Assembly: GCA_041666525.1 (NCBI GenBank)
Contig: JBAYGT010000028.1
Coordinates: 1 to 15,267, forward strand
DNA from: JBAXTZ01 sp041666525
GTDB lineage: Bacteria > Bacillota > Negativicutes > JBAXTZ01
Direction: 5' to 3'
Length of the DNA stretch: 15,267 nucleotides
Shown here: piece by piece, positions 7,891-15,042 of the stretch
How the letters are laid out: every line of letters begins with the position of its first letter
Position numbering within the stretch: position 1 is the stretch's first letter
Program-made: the position numbers and the translations under genes
Notes under the pieces: model-generated
Databases searched by the model: none
What the model was told of the DNA's origin: nothing
What the model saw: only the letters and a program-made list of their open reading frames with translations

Positions 7891-7916
7891 TTTACATAAA
7901 AGTGTCATTATGTAAA
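7891..7916. promoter_or_regulatory. perfect palindrome, probable operator
   Basis: TTTACATAA (7891-7899) and TTATGTAAA (7908-7916) are perfect 9-bp inverted arms around 8 bp. The site lies between the divergent secretin and B-C operons, just upstream of the secretin -10 and 15 bp from the 11-bp repeats. It fits binding by a dimeric regulator that need not be the adjacent OmpR-type protein. Confidence 0.55.
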
Positions 7917-7930
7917 CCGATTTTCCAAAA

Positions 7931-7986
7931 ACTCCCCTCAGGCTTCACGCAAACTTCACGCCACAGCTCGAGTTACAATATATAAT
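7931..7986 (+). promoter_or_regulatory. 11-bp repeat operator and -10 of the B-C operon
   Basis: GCTTCACGCAA (7942-7952) and ACTTCACGCCA (7953-7963) are tandem 11-mers, preceded by a weaker unit ACTCCCCTCAG (7931-7941). A 17-bp gap then leads to a perfect TATAAT at 7981-7986. The unit sequence, repeat phase and 17-bp gap all equal those of the protein A promoter. No -35 hexamer is recognisable. Confidence 0.75.
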
Positions 7987-8040
7987 TAAGTCAAACCATT
8001 AAGAGTAAATTTATAAACAACACGAAAGGAAGTATCAACC

Positions 8041-9003
8041 ATGAAAAAACTCACAATCGCACTCATAGCTCTTACGGCAGCGCTGTCACTGCTCGGCGTC
8101 TCGCCGGCTCTGGCGAATATGGACGGCGTTTATCTCCCGTTTGACAATCGCGCCTGCTTCGAGATGAGCGTTATGAACATCTCGCCCTATGATTTTACAT
8201 TAATGAATCGCAGTGACTCAGAGCATGACAGCGCTACGGTGTTTTCGCCGGGCATCCCGAAAACATTTAACGCGCCGAATCACGGCGGCCGGCCGGCAAA
8301 CTTCGCTTTCCTGATTCAGGACTACGGTACTAATTTAATGCACCCGGTGTGGCGCGCCTATAATTCTTCCGACGCTGCAAAAAGTCAGGATTTCGCATTT
8401 CAACTGGACATCACTGCCAAGCCGGAGGATACCGGCGACAGCGGCTTCGCTCTTGCCTGGAAGATTATCCAGACCGCGGTCAACGCCTGTGAATTGATCG
8501 ACCCGGCAGATATCGGTGCCTATACAGATCTGATCAACAACATGAGCGACTTGATCAACTGGAACCCGCAAAACGGTTTCCGTGCGGTGGCAAACGCGGT
8601 ATATTGCATACCGGCTTCCACCTCTGGTTACAAGCCGCTGAATCCCCAGGGCACTAATTACAAAGATTTTTCCACCTATCTGATATTGAACAGCGCCATC
8701 GGCGAAGACGACCAGATTGTCGTCCAGTTTACCGCTTACCGGACTGATGGCAGCAAAGACAACGATGTGACTATCGCAAACGGATATCCGGACAGCAATG
8801 AACCGGCGCTGATAGGAAAACAACGTCAACTCAGCCGGATAGGCGCCACGATCATGACCTATGGCCAATTTCGAAAAACTGCGTCAACACTGCTCAAAAC
8901 CGGCAAGATACCGCCAAAATACGCAGGCTGGGTTAAAGAACTCAACACCCCGGGCAGTACAAAAAGCACCAATTCCAGCAGCAACGGAGGTTTGTTTCAA
9001 TGA
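8041..9003 (+). CDS. secreted protein B, unknown function, ends GLFQ
   Basis: This 320-residue protein is not recognised. A signal peptide runs to about residue 26 (ALA). The mature part has a beta-rich first half (for example FEMSVMNISPYDFTLMN), a more helical middle (about 135-175, with repeated LINN/LINW segments), and another beta-rich part with YLILNS and QIVVQFTAY. The last 20 residues are Ser/Thr/Asn rich and end NGGLFQ. Three cysteines remain after cleavage. AAGGAAG precedes the ATG at 8041. The stop overlaps the start of gene C as ATGA, and the GGAGG for C lies inside the codons for the terminal GLFQ. It is expressed from the 11-bp-repeat promoter, so it is probably in the same regulon as protein A. 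Confidence 0.85.
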   Translation: MKKLTIALIALTAALSLLGVSPALANMDGVYLPFDNRACFEMSVMNISPYDFTLMNRSDSEHDSATVFSPGIPKTFNAPNHGGRPANFAFLIQDYGTNLMHPVWRAYNSSDAAKSQDFAFQLDITAKPEDTGDSGFALAWKIIQTAVNACELIDPADIGAYTDLINNMSDLINWNPQNGFRAVANAVYCIPASTSGYKPLNPQGTNYKDFSTYLILNSAIGEDDQIVVQFTAYRTDGSKDNDVTIANGYPDSNEPALIGKQRQLSRIGATIMTYGQFRKTASTLLKTGKIPPKYAGWVKELNTPGSTKSTNSSSNGGLFQ

Positions 9004-9881
9004 TTAATAGATTTACAAAGCGCTTGATCCCGGTTTTCCTGTGTGCATGTTTGCTTGCCGGATCATCTATCGCTTACGCAAACAGCATCGATTTTAGCGA
9101 TAACGGTAGCAATACTCAGAGCGGCTTGTTCGGCACACAGAACCATTCTTCAACTTCCAAATTCAAAACACTACGCTGGAACAACAACGAATATATTAAA
9201 CTGGCGGGTAGCGCCAACTCCGACAACGGTATGAATGTCGCAATACTGAATTGCTCTGATCAGACAGTATCTGTTCTGTTACCGCACTGGAATGAGCGGC
9301 CTTCCGAAGGTATCATCTGGGATCCGCAGCAACTGACACTACCCAAATACAGCTCAATAGAGTGTATGGACGATGCCGGATATTTTGCTTTTGACGATTC
9401 CAACCAACCGCTTGGAGCTGTCAGTGTCGACGGCCACACAATATCAATCTACGGCCACGGCTATGTCCGCAGCGACCGCTACGACAGTGTTTACTGGAAC
9501 TTCAGTTGCGATGGCAGCCAGCAACTGGACACTCACGGAGATGACGGAAACAACGGTTATCATATCACCTATCTGCTGCGACCAGGCCTCAGCGGTAACA
9601 ATTATGTCGTGGATTTCTACATCACCGGCCGCAGTGTCACTGGTTCGGGCAAGAGCTCTTCGGTGCTTCGTAACAAAGGCAACCTTAAGAGCTACGAGTA
9701 TATGACCAGCCTGTATATCGTCATCGGTAAGGCCTTTCCCGGTTTTGACTTTGACAACCCCAGCCAGCATCCGAACCTGAAAGACGGAAGTTCAGGCGAG
9801 CCCGGTAAAAGCTCGACGCAGTTTACCCCGGGCAGCGCCGGACAGAGTCAAAACTCCGGAAACAGCGAACTGTTCCATTAA
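9000..9881 (+). CDS. secreted protein C, unknown function, ends ELFH
   Basis: The 293-residue product (same length as A) has a signal peptide cleaved near residue 27 (AYA). A short Asn/Ser linker follows with SGLFGTQ (41-47). The core (about 55-243) is rich in Tyr, Asp, Gly and Ser with alternating hydrophobics (VSVLLPHW, TISIYGHGY, YVVDFYITG), consistent with a secreted beta-fold. The tail begins FDFDNPSQ (249-256), close to FDFNNPASQ just after the signal peptide of A, and ends SGNSELFH. No family is recognised. The ATG at 9000 overlaps the TGA of gene B, with GGAGG at 8986-8990, so B and C are translationally coupled and may act together. A hairpin terminator follows. Confidence 0.85.
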   Translation: MINRFTKRLIPVFLCACLLAGSSIAYANSIDFSDNGSNTQSGLFGTQNHSSTSKFKTLRWNNNEYIKLAGSANSDNGMNVAILNCSDQTVSVLLPHWNERPSEGIIWDPQQLTLPKYSSIECMDDAGYFAFDDSNQPLGAVSVDGHTISIYGHGYVRSDRYDSVYWNFSCDGSQQLDTHGDDGNNGYHITYLLRPGLSGNNYVVDFYITGRSVTGSGKSSSVLRNKGNLKSYEYMTSLYIVIGKAFPGFDFDNPSQHPNLKDGSSGEPGKSSTQFTPGSAGQSQNSGNSELFH

Positions 9882-9893
9882 ATACCCGTAACA

Positions 9894-9932
9894 AAACAAC
9901 CCGCTCGGCTTCGATTGCTGAACGGGTTGTTT
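9894..9932. terminator. probable bidirectional terminator
   Basis: AAACAACCCG (9894-9903) pairs with CGGGTTGTTT (9923-9932), and inside it TCGGC can pair with GCTGA. It lies between the convergent ends of gene C and the phosphatase gene. The T-rich stretch after the stem is interrupted, so strength is uncertain. Confidence 0.7.
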
Positions 9933-9982
9933 CGTTGTTGTATTGTGTTCCGTTGTCACCACAAGAATTTTTAGCCGCACGG

Positions 9983-11908
9983 CTATTTCAACAATTTCAC
10001 CATCAGCATAGCAATATCGTCAGACTGCTCGCTGCCATCAACAAATTCGTCGATGAATTGTTGCATATCAAACAGCACCCGCTTGCACTCCTGTGTGCCG
10101 TATTTTTCCAAAGCCGAAAGCAACCGTTCGTAGCCCAATAGCTCCCTTTTTGAATTATGTGCCTCATTAACGCCGTCCGTATAGAGGAAAATCGCTTCAC
10201 CAGGATTGAGCTGCATAACCGCTTCGTTATATTCACGTTTGGCCACAAAACCAATTGGACAGTTTTTATCCGGCCTGATGTAACTACATTTCCCGTCGGC
10301 GGTGATCAATACCGGATGTACATGACCGGCATTGGCATAACGCAGACTGCCGGTATCGGTGTCCAGCACCGCACAAAAAGCTGTCGCGAACATAAATGTG
10401 TGGTTACCGTCAACTAACAAACTGTTTAAGCGGGTTAACACTTCGCCCGGACAATACAGTTCGTCTTTGAACGCCTTCAAAAACGAATAGGCGCGGGTCA
10501 TATAGATTGCCGCCGGCACGCCTTTATCGGCAACATCGCCAATGAGGAAAAATATATGCCGGTCATCAATGTTTATGAAATTGTAGAGATCGCCGCCGAT
10601 TTCCCAGGCCGGTTTCAAATATGCAAAGACATCGACCTTTGCCAGCTTGATAATTTGCGAATAATCGGTCGGCAACAAATTCATCTGGATTTCTGCCGCT
10701 ACGCGCAGCTGGCCATCAACACGTTCTTTGGCTATCGCGGCCGACTTTTCGCTTTCAACATGGCCGTTTATCGTACTAACCATTTTTTGCAGTGTATTGC
10801 TCAAGCTGCTTATTTCATCATTGCCCGGAAACGTCGGAACTTCAACCGTATAATCTCCCGAAGCAACTATCGAACTGACCGCATCCAATTCTTGTATCGG
10901 ACGAGCAATCGACCGCGCAACAATTTTCATCCAGACAAACAACAAGATAAACGCTATCACACCAATGACAATTATGTTGATCATTATCATACGGACTTGC
11001 TTTTGAATTTCGGCGTCCGAAAGAAAAACAGCGAAGGACCAGCCTTCGAATATTGGCGAAAAAGACAGCCAAACTTGTTCACCGGTAACAGGATCTTTTA
11101 CCCGCGCGATGCTGTCCTCACCGGCTTTCATTCTTTCGATTGCTGCTTTGAAATTGCTGTCATAAATTAATGCTTTCTTATAAACATCTAAAAAGTTGCA
11201 GACGTATTTCGCTTGCAGCTCAGGTGGGGTAACATGAAATATTTCACCTGCATTCGATAAATAAAAGCCATGACTGGCAATGTTGGATAGATATTTCACG
11301 GTGTAATTGCGGTTCCAGTCAACAATGGTATTCAAACAAATAAACCCGCGCAAATCAGACGATTCGACCTTGCGATTTAGCACCGAAGTATATGTTTCGA
11401 TTTCTTGGTGGTTCAAATCCGGGTCAAGGCTATTTAAATAGTGTGAATTCCAACCAATTTTGCTGCTTACGTAATAGTTTTCAATTTTTGAGCGGTCTTT
11501 TGAATCAACAAAAACAACTTTCTCTCCATTCTTGTAGGCATAAAACCAAATTGGATTATTGTTAACGGTTAAATCAATAGTTAATCCGCTTATTGCTGGC
11601 TGGTGCGTCAGAAATTGATCTACACTTTCGTGCAAGCTGGCAAGATTATTCGCATTTTCGACAACTTCGTCGTTCAGCTTGTAACTTGCTGCTTCAACCA
11701 TGCTGTATTCTTCAGCAATTTTTTTGGATAACAACGCTGATATCATATCGCCCTGTTTTATTGATTCTTTTTCGATAATTTGTCCGGTATACCAGGCAGT
11801 GCAAATTACCAGCAACGCAATAACAAAAACTGCCCCGACTGCCGTCGGCCAAAACAATTTCTGTTCAATTGTCAGACTCATTAACAGTTTATTTATTCGC
11901 TTTTCCAA
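9983..11908 (-). CDS. membrane-bound SpoIIE-type (PP2C) serine phosphatase with HAMP
   Basis: The start is a TTG at 11908, five bases after AGGAG; the next ATG is nine codons later without a site. The 641-residue protein has transmembrane helices at about 20-42 and 307-330, an extracytoplasmic region of about 265 residues resembling a Cache sensor, a HAMP domain (about 328-382), a short coiled linker, then a complete SpoIIE/RsbU phosphatase domain (425-640). Metal-binding features are present: EIGGD (Asp440), IGDVADKG (Asp458), AGHVHPVL, YTDG (Asp578) and SDD (630-631). Such enzymes dephosphorylate STAS-type anti-sigma-factor antagonists in partner-switching pathways. No STAS or kinase partner gene lies in the window, so the target is elsewhere. 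Confidence 0.92.
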   Translation of the reverse strand: MEKRINKLLMSLTIEQKLFWPTAVGAVFVIALLVICTAWYTGQIIEKESIKQGDMISALLSKKIAEEYSMVEAASYKLNDEVVENANNLASLHESVDQFLTHQPAISGLTIDLTVNNNPIWFYAYKNGEKVVFVDSKDRSKIENYYVSSKIGWNSHYLNSLDPDLNHQEIETYTSVLNRKVESSDLRGFICLNTIVDWNRNYTVKYLSNIASHGFYLSNAGEIFHVTPPELQAKYVCNFLDVYKKALIYDSNFKAAIERMKAGEDSIARVKDPVTGEQVWLSFSPIFEGWSFAVFLSDAEIQKQVRMIMINIIVIGVIAFILLFVWMKIVARSIARPIQELDAVSSIVASGDYTVEVPTFPGNDEISSLSNTLQKMVSTINGHVESEKSAAIAKERVDGQLRVAAEIQMNLLPTDYSQIIKLAKVDVFAYLKPAWEIGGDLYNFINIDDRHIFFLIGDVADKGVPAAIYMTRAYSFLKAFKDELYCPGEVLTRLNSLLVDGNHTFMFATAFCAVLDTDTGSLRYANAGHVHPVLITADGKCSYIRPDKNCPIGFVAKREYNEAVMQLNPGEAIFLYTDGVNEAHNSKRELLGYERLLSALEKYGTQECKRVLFDMQQFIDEFVDGSEQSDDIAMLMVKLLK

Positions 11909-11989
11909 TACTACTCCTGTCTATGATGCACACCAAGCTCATTAAGCGAGTGAATCATGGTTAACAGCTGCGCGCCGGTTTTTGAAAAT

Positions 11990-11995
11990 AGTATA
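11990..11995 (-). promoter_or_regulatory. possible -10 for the phosphatase gene
   Basis: TATACT on the minus strand lies about 80 bases before the TTG start, in the 152-bp gap after the kinase gene. No convincing -35 accompanies it, so readthrough from the upstream two-component operon is an alternative. Confidence 0.3.
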
Positions 11996-12060
11996 TCAGT
12001 AATCCGACTTTAGAGATATAGAATTTGGCTGAAATTGACGCCGACCGCGCCACCGATTAG

Positions 12061-13437
12061 TTATGCCGGAAATTCGCAACTGAATTTCGTGCCGCGGCCA
12101 GCGGTGCTGGAAACGGTAATTATGCCGCCGAGACTCTCGGCGGCTTTTTTCACAATGGCAAGCCCCAGCCCGCTGCCGGGGACGTCAAACGCTGCAGTTG
12201 AACGATAGAAACGTTCAAACAGATGAGGCAGGTCGGCGGCGTGAATGCCGGGACCGGTATCGGACACGGTAATGATGTTTTTTCCGTTACCACAAGTGGT
12301 GTTGATATGGATTGTTCCATTGGCAGGTGTGAATTTTATGGCGTTATTGATCAGATTTTCCAGAAGCAGGCGTAGCATTGAAGGCGCGCTGGCAAGTATT
12401 GGCAGTTTTTTGGTGTCGGTATATACATGCAGGTTCTTGGTACTGATTTCTTCTGCATGGTTCGTGATAATTTCATCAAATAATTCGTCCAGAACAACCT
12501 CCAGGTAAACCAACTTTTCGGCCGAATTTTGCACGTCCAGTACTGATAGTGTTTTCAGCGAAGCTATCATTTGTTCGATGCGACGGGTTTCATCTATCAG
12601 CTGCGCGGCAACAGCCGCAGCGGAAGCGTCATTACTTTGTCGGGAGATGAATTCTGCGGCAATTTTGATCGAGCTGATCGGATTGTGAATTTCGTGTACG
12701 ACGTTTGCCGAAAAAGCCGCAAGCGCGGCAGTATTTTCCTGAACTTTGTCTGCCATGCTGTTGAAACTGTCGGCGATGGAAGTGAATTCGTTGGGTTTGT
12801 CATAGGACAATCGCTTGGTGTAATTTCCATCAGCGATTTCTTTAGCTTTTGTGGCAGTTGCCGTCACTATGCGATTTATCTGCTGTTGTAGTTTCTTTGA
12901 CGAAAAATAGATGAATAGAGCCGGCGGAATGATTAAACACAGCAGCTCGAGCAGCAGTAATACCAATAGTGACCGAAATTGAGAGTAATAGCCGTTTGCG
13001 ACAAAAATAACCCTTCGGCCGTCGGGGAAGTTATGGCGGCCAGCGCCGATGAAATATTCGCCGGTGCACATAAGCGTAAATAGCCGGAATAAGTCCGGAT
13101 AGTACATGTCGTGCGTTTTCAAATGGTTTAATATCTCCGGGACATTTACGTTTGTTGGAACGCCGCGTACAAAAACCGTTTTTCCGTTTTCGTCAAGAGC
13201 CAGGACAAAAGTTGACGCAAACAGGTTGTTTGCTACGGTAAAGATCAAGTCGGCGGTTTTTTCGTCGTGTCCGTTTCCGTCGTACTGATCAAACATCTTG
13301 TGCAACATTGGGATCTCGATATCATTTCTGAAAAATATGTTGTTATAGCTGAGTAATAATATCCCTGTCGGCAGCGACAGCAGACAGCACAATAAAAAAA
13401 AGCCGGTGATTCGCTTGATTGCTTGGTCAAGAATCAT
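12061..13437 (-). CDS. membrane sensor histidine kinase (two-component system 2)
   Basis: The ATG at 13437 is chosen because GAGG lies six bases upstream; an in-frame TTG at 13449 has no such site. The 458-residue protein has transmembrane helices at about 12-32 and 156-178 around an extracytoplasmic sensor domain of about 120 residues. A HAMP region (about 178-232) follows, then HisKA with VVHEIHNPISS (His248) and HATPase with NLINNAIKF (361-369), DTGPGI (393-398), FERFYRS and GSGLGLAIV (421-429). All catalytic boxes are intact. It follows the response regulator gene by 50 bp on the same strand, so they form one operon. The stimulus is unknown; neighbouring targets could be the divergent pilin and the downstream phosphatase. 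Confidence 0.94.
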   Translation of the reverse strand: MILDQAIKRITGFFLLCCLLSLPTGILLLSYNNIFFRNDIEIPMLHKMFDQYDGNGHDEKTADLIFTVANNLFASTFVLALDENGKTVFVRGVPTNVNVPEILNHLKTHDMYYPDLFRLFTLMCTGEYFIGAGRHNFPDGRRVIFVANGYYSQFRSLLVLLLLELLCLIIPPALFIYFSSKKLQQQINRIVTATATKAKEIADGNYTKRLSYDKPNEFTSIADSFNSMADKVQENTAALAAFSANVVHEIHNPISSIKIAAEFISRQSNDASAAAVAAQLIDETRRIEQMIASLKTLSVLDVQNSAEKLVYLEVVLDELFDEIITNHAEEISTKNLHVYTDTKKLPILASAPSMLRLLLENLINNAIKFTPANGTIHINTTCGNGKNIITVSDTGPGIHAADLPHLFERFYRSTAAFDVPGSGLGLAIVKKAAESLGGIITVSSTAGRGTKFSCEFPA

Positions 13438-13487
13438 CAGATACCTCAATTAATTCCACGGGAATTTCTGCTGCGCTGTGCACACAA

Positions 13488-14204
13488 TCAAGCTACCCGC
13501 ACCGGATAGCTGTGCGGCGGCTCAAAGCTGTAACCGATGCCGCGGACAGCTTTGATGGACCCGTTAAGCGGGGAATACGCACAAAGCTTTTTACGCAGAT
13601 TATTTATGTGTGTGTCGATAGTGCGGGAACAAGAGTTGTTACTGGGGCCAAGCGCCTGATTTGCCAAATATTCGCGTGAAAGTGCGCAACCGAAGTTTTT
13701 CGCGAAGACCAACAGCAAATTAAACTCTACCGGAGTCAGCGGCAACCGGTCGCCGTCAACATAAACGGCAACGGCATCTGTAGATATGTGCAATTCGTGT
13801 TCGGAACGCAGGTTTGGCAAAACTCCGGCTCTGCGAGTCACCTGCCGAATTGTTGCGTTGACACGGGCGGTGAATTCATCCAGCTCGAATGGTTTGGTGA
13901 TGTATTCGTCGGCACCAATGTTCAGTCCGTTAATAATGTCCTGCTTATCGGTTTTTGCGGTGAGCAACATTACATAGGTGGTACGCAGGTCGTTATGGTT
14001 GCGAATGTTTTTCAGTATTTCCAGCCCGCTGATACGCGGCATGGAGATGTCCAGGATTAGCAGGTCAGGCCGAAAAAGCAGTAGCTGTTCCTGAATGTTT
14101 GCTCCGTCATAGTATGTGGCAACCTCGTGTCCAAAGTTTCGTAAAATCTGGCTCAACATGTTACAAAAGAGTCGTTCATCATCCACGAGCATTATTTTTG
14201 CCAT
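13488..14204 (-). CDS. OmpR/PhoB-family response regulator (two-component system 2)
   Basis: The start is ATG at 14204 (MAKIMLVDDE), directly after GGGGAGAG. The frame extends to 14255, but those extra 17 codons precede the ribosome binding site and would place the start inside the promoter. The 238-residue protein has a receiver domain with DDE (8-10), phosphoacceptor Asp52 (LILDISMPRISG), Thr82 and Lys104 (TKPF). A winged-helix domain follows (about 133-232), including LTPVEFNLL and the closing RGIGYSF. It is the first gene of the operon with the kinase. The divergent pilin gene is the nearest candidate target, and its upstream region holds a TTGACA repeat with an 11-bp period suited to this family. 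Confidence 0.95.
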   Translation of the reverse strand: MAKIMLVDDERLFCNMLSQILRNFGHEVATYYDGANIQEQLLLFRPDLLILDISMPRISGLEILKNIRNHNDLRTTYVMLLTAKTDKQDIINGLNIGADEYITKPFELDEFTARVNATIRQVTRRAGVLPNLRSEHELHISTDAVAVYVDGDRLPLTPVEFNLLLVFAKNFGCALSREYLANQALGPSNNSCSRTIDTHINNLRKKLCAYSPLNGSIKAVRGIGYSFEPPHSYPVRVA

Positions 14205-14241
14205 GCCGTTTCTCTCCCCATACTTTACAGATTGTGGCTGG

Positions 14242-14278
14242 TTTAACCATTTCATTATAGGTGAAGCTAATGGTTAAA
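14242..14278. repeat. perfect 10-bp inverted repeat across the promoter
   Basis: TTTAACCATT (14242-14251) and AATGGTTAAA (14269-14278) are exact inverted copies separated by 17 bp. They flank the -10 of the regulator operon: the left arm covers the predicted start site and the right arm lies between -10 and -35. This looks like a repressor or autoregulatory operator; as RNA only one arm would be transcribed. Confidence 0.55.
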
Positions 14279-14282
14279 TCAA
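14254..14282 (-). promoter_or_regulatory. promoter of two-component operon 2
   Basis: On the minus strand TTGATT (14282 to 14277), a 17-bp spacer and a perfect TATAAT (14259 to 14254) predict a start near 14247, about 43 bases before the ATG at 14204. This promoter also explains why the longer reading frame up to 14255 is not the real start. Confidence 0.65.
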
Positions 14283-14359
14283 GAATAGAGGTATCAATTT
14301 TGCGCAGATATTGTGGAGAAGATGGTATCTTGACAAAATCTCAACGAATCCCGTAAAAA

Positions 14360-14381
14360 TTGACAAACACTTGACAAAAAT
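14360..14381 (+). promoter_or_regulatory. TTGACA 11-bp direct repeat upstream of the pilin gene
   Basis: TTGACAAACAC and TTGACAAAAAT are tandem 11-mers, and another TTGACA lies at 14330-14335. The right-hand copy could act as a -35, but the hexamer 17 bp downstream (TGATAA) is a poor -10. The period matches a tandem site for an OmpR-type regulator, most simply the one encoded divergently. Confidence 0.5.
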
Positions 14382-14455
14382 CGCTGTGTGCGGTGATAAA
14401 CTGACTATGACAAGAGTATTATTCCGGTGAAGTTGATTCATAAGGAGAGCTGATT

Positions 14456-14905
14456 ATGTTAAATTGTTTTCGCGCGGCCACGCGCAGCCGCAAGGGTTTT
14501 ACACTGGTGGAATTATTGGTTGTTATTGCCATTCTCGGCATCTTGGCGGCGATTGTCATTCCGAAACTTATGGGACAGAACGATTCGGCGCGGGTGTCAA
14601 AGGTCAAAGCCGACTTGGCAACTATGGAGCAAGCTGCCCAGATCTACGCGGCGCAAAGATCTGTTCAGGTCTCGTTGGGGCCGGCTGGTATTCAAGATTT
14701 AGTGAACGCTGGATTGCTGGTTGTCGAACCGGTTCCGCCGATGCAAGCGTTCACTGTGAAAAACACAGACGGTACGGTGTCTGGTGTCATTCCTGCAACG
14801 CAGGAATATATAATCCTGATGAAAGCCGGGACAGAGACTCATCGACCTATTTTTGGCGATCACACCAATGCTTACTTAATTGAGGACATTTCGAGTTGGA
14901 ATTAG
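14456..14905 (+). CDS. type IV pilin / type II pseudopilin-like protein
   Basis: The 149-residue protein has a short basic leader (13 residues before G14) and the prepilin peptidase site KG/FTLVE, with Glu at mature position 5. A hydrophobic assembly helix of about 20 residues (LLVVIAILGILAAIVI) follows. The rest (about 45-149) fits a small GspG/PulG-like globular head: an amphipathic helix, then beta-rich segments. Such proteins are cleaved and methylated by a prepilin peptidase and assembled into a pilus or pseudopilus. AGGAGAG lies before the ATG at 14456. No ATPase, platform or peptidase gene is adjacent, so assembly must use machinery encoded elsewhere. It could be a major pilin, a minor pilin or a pseudopilin; the sequence does not decide. 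Confidence 0.9.
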   Translation: MLNCFRAATRSRKGFTLVELLVVIAILGILAAIVIPKLMGQNDSARVSKVKADLATMEQAAQIYAAQRSVQVSLGPAGIQDLVNAGLLVVEPVPPMQAFTVKNTDGTVSGVIPATQEYIILMKAGTETHRPIFGDHTNAYLIEDISSWN

Positions 14906-15042
14906 ATTATTTTTTCCATAGCGGCGTGGCAAATCCTTATTGCACTACATTTAAATAATGTTTCCTGAGAAACTCATATAGGTTGTAGAGAAAAACCAAA
15001 CGAAGCCGCACTTTTAGACGGGTTATCAAGCACACGTTTTTT

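Noticed and set aside
4672..9881. Proteins A, B and C as full-length homologues
   Set aside because: Apart from the tails and the FDFxNP segment, I could not align the cores convincingly by eye; a shared beta-fold remains possible but unsupported.
9972..9985. Small hairpin TAGCC-GCAC-GGCTA at the phosphatase stop codon
   Set aside because: Only five base pairs, overlaps the stop codon and lacks a clean T-tract; the larger hairpin at 9894-9932 is the better terminator.
11914..11961. 15-codon leader ORF (ATG ATT CAC TCG ... TAG) just before the phosphatase TTG start
   Set aside because: No ribosome binding site precedes it and the peptide shows no recognisable attenuation feature.
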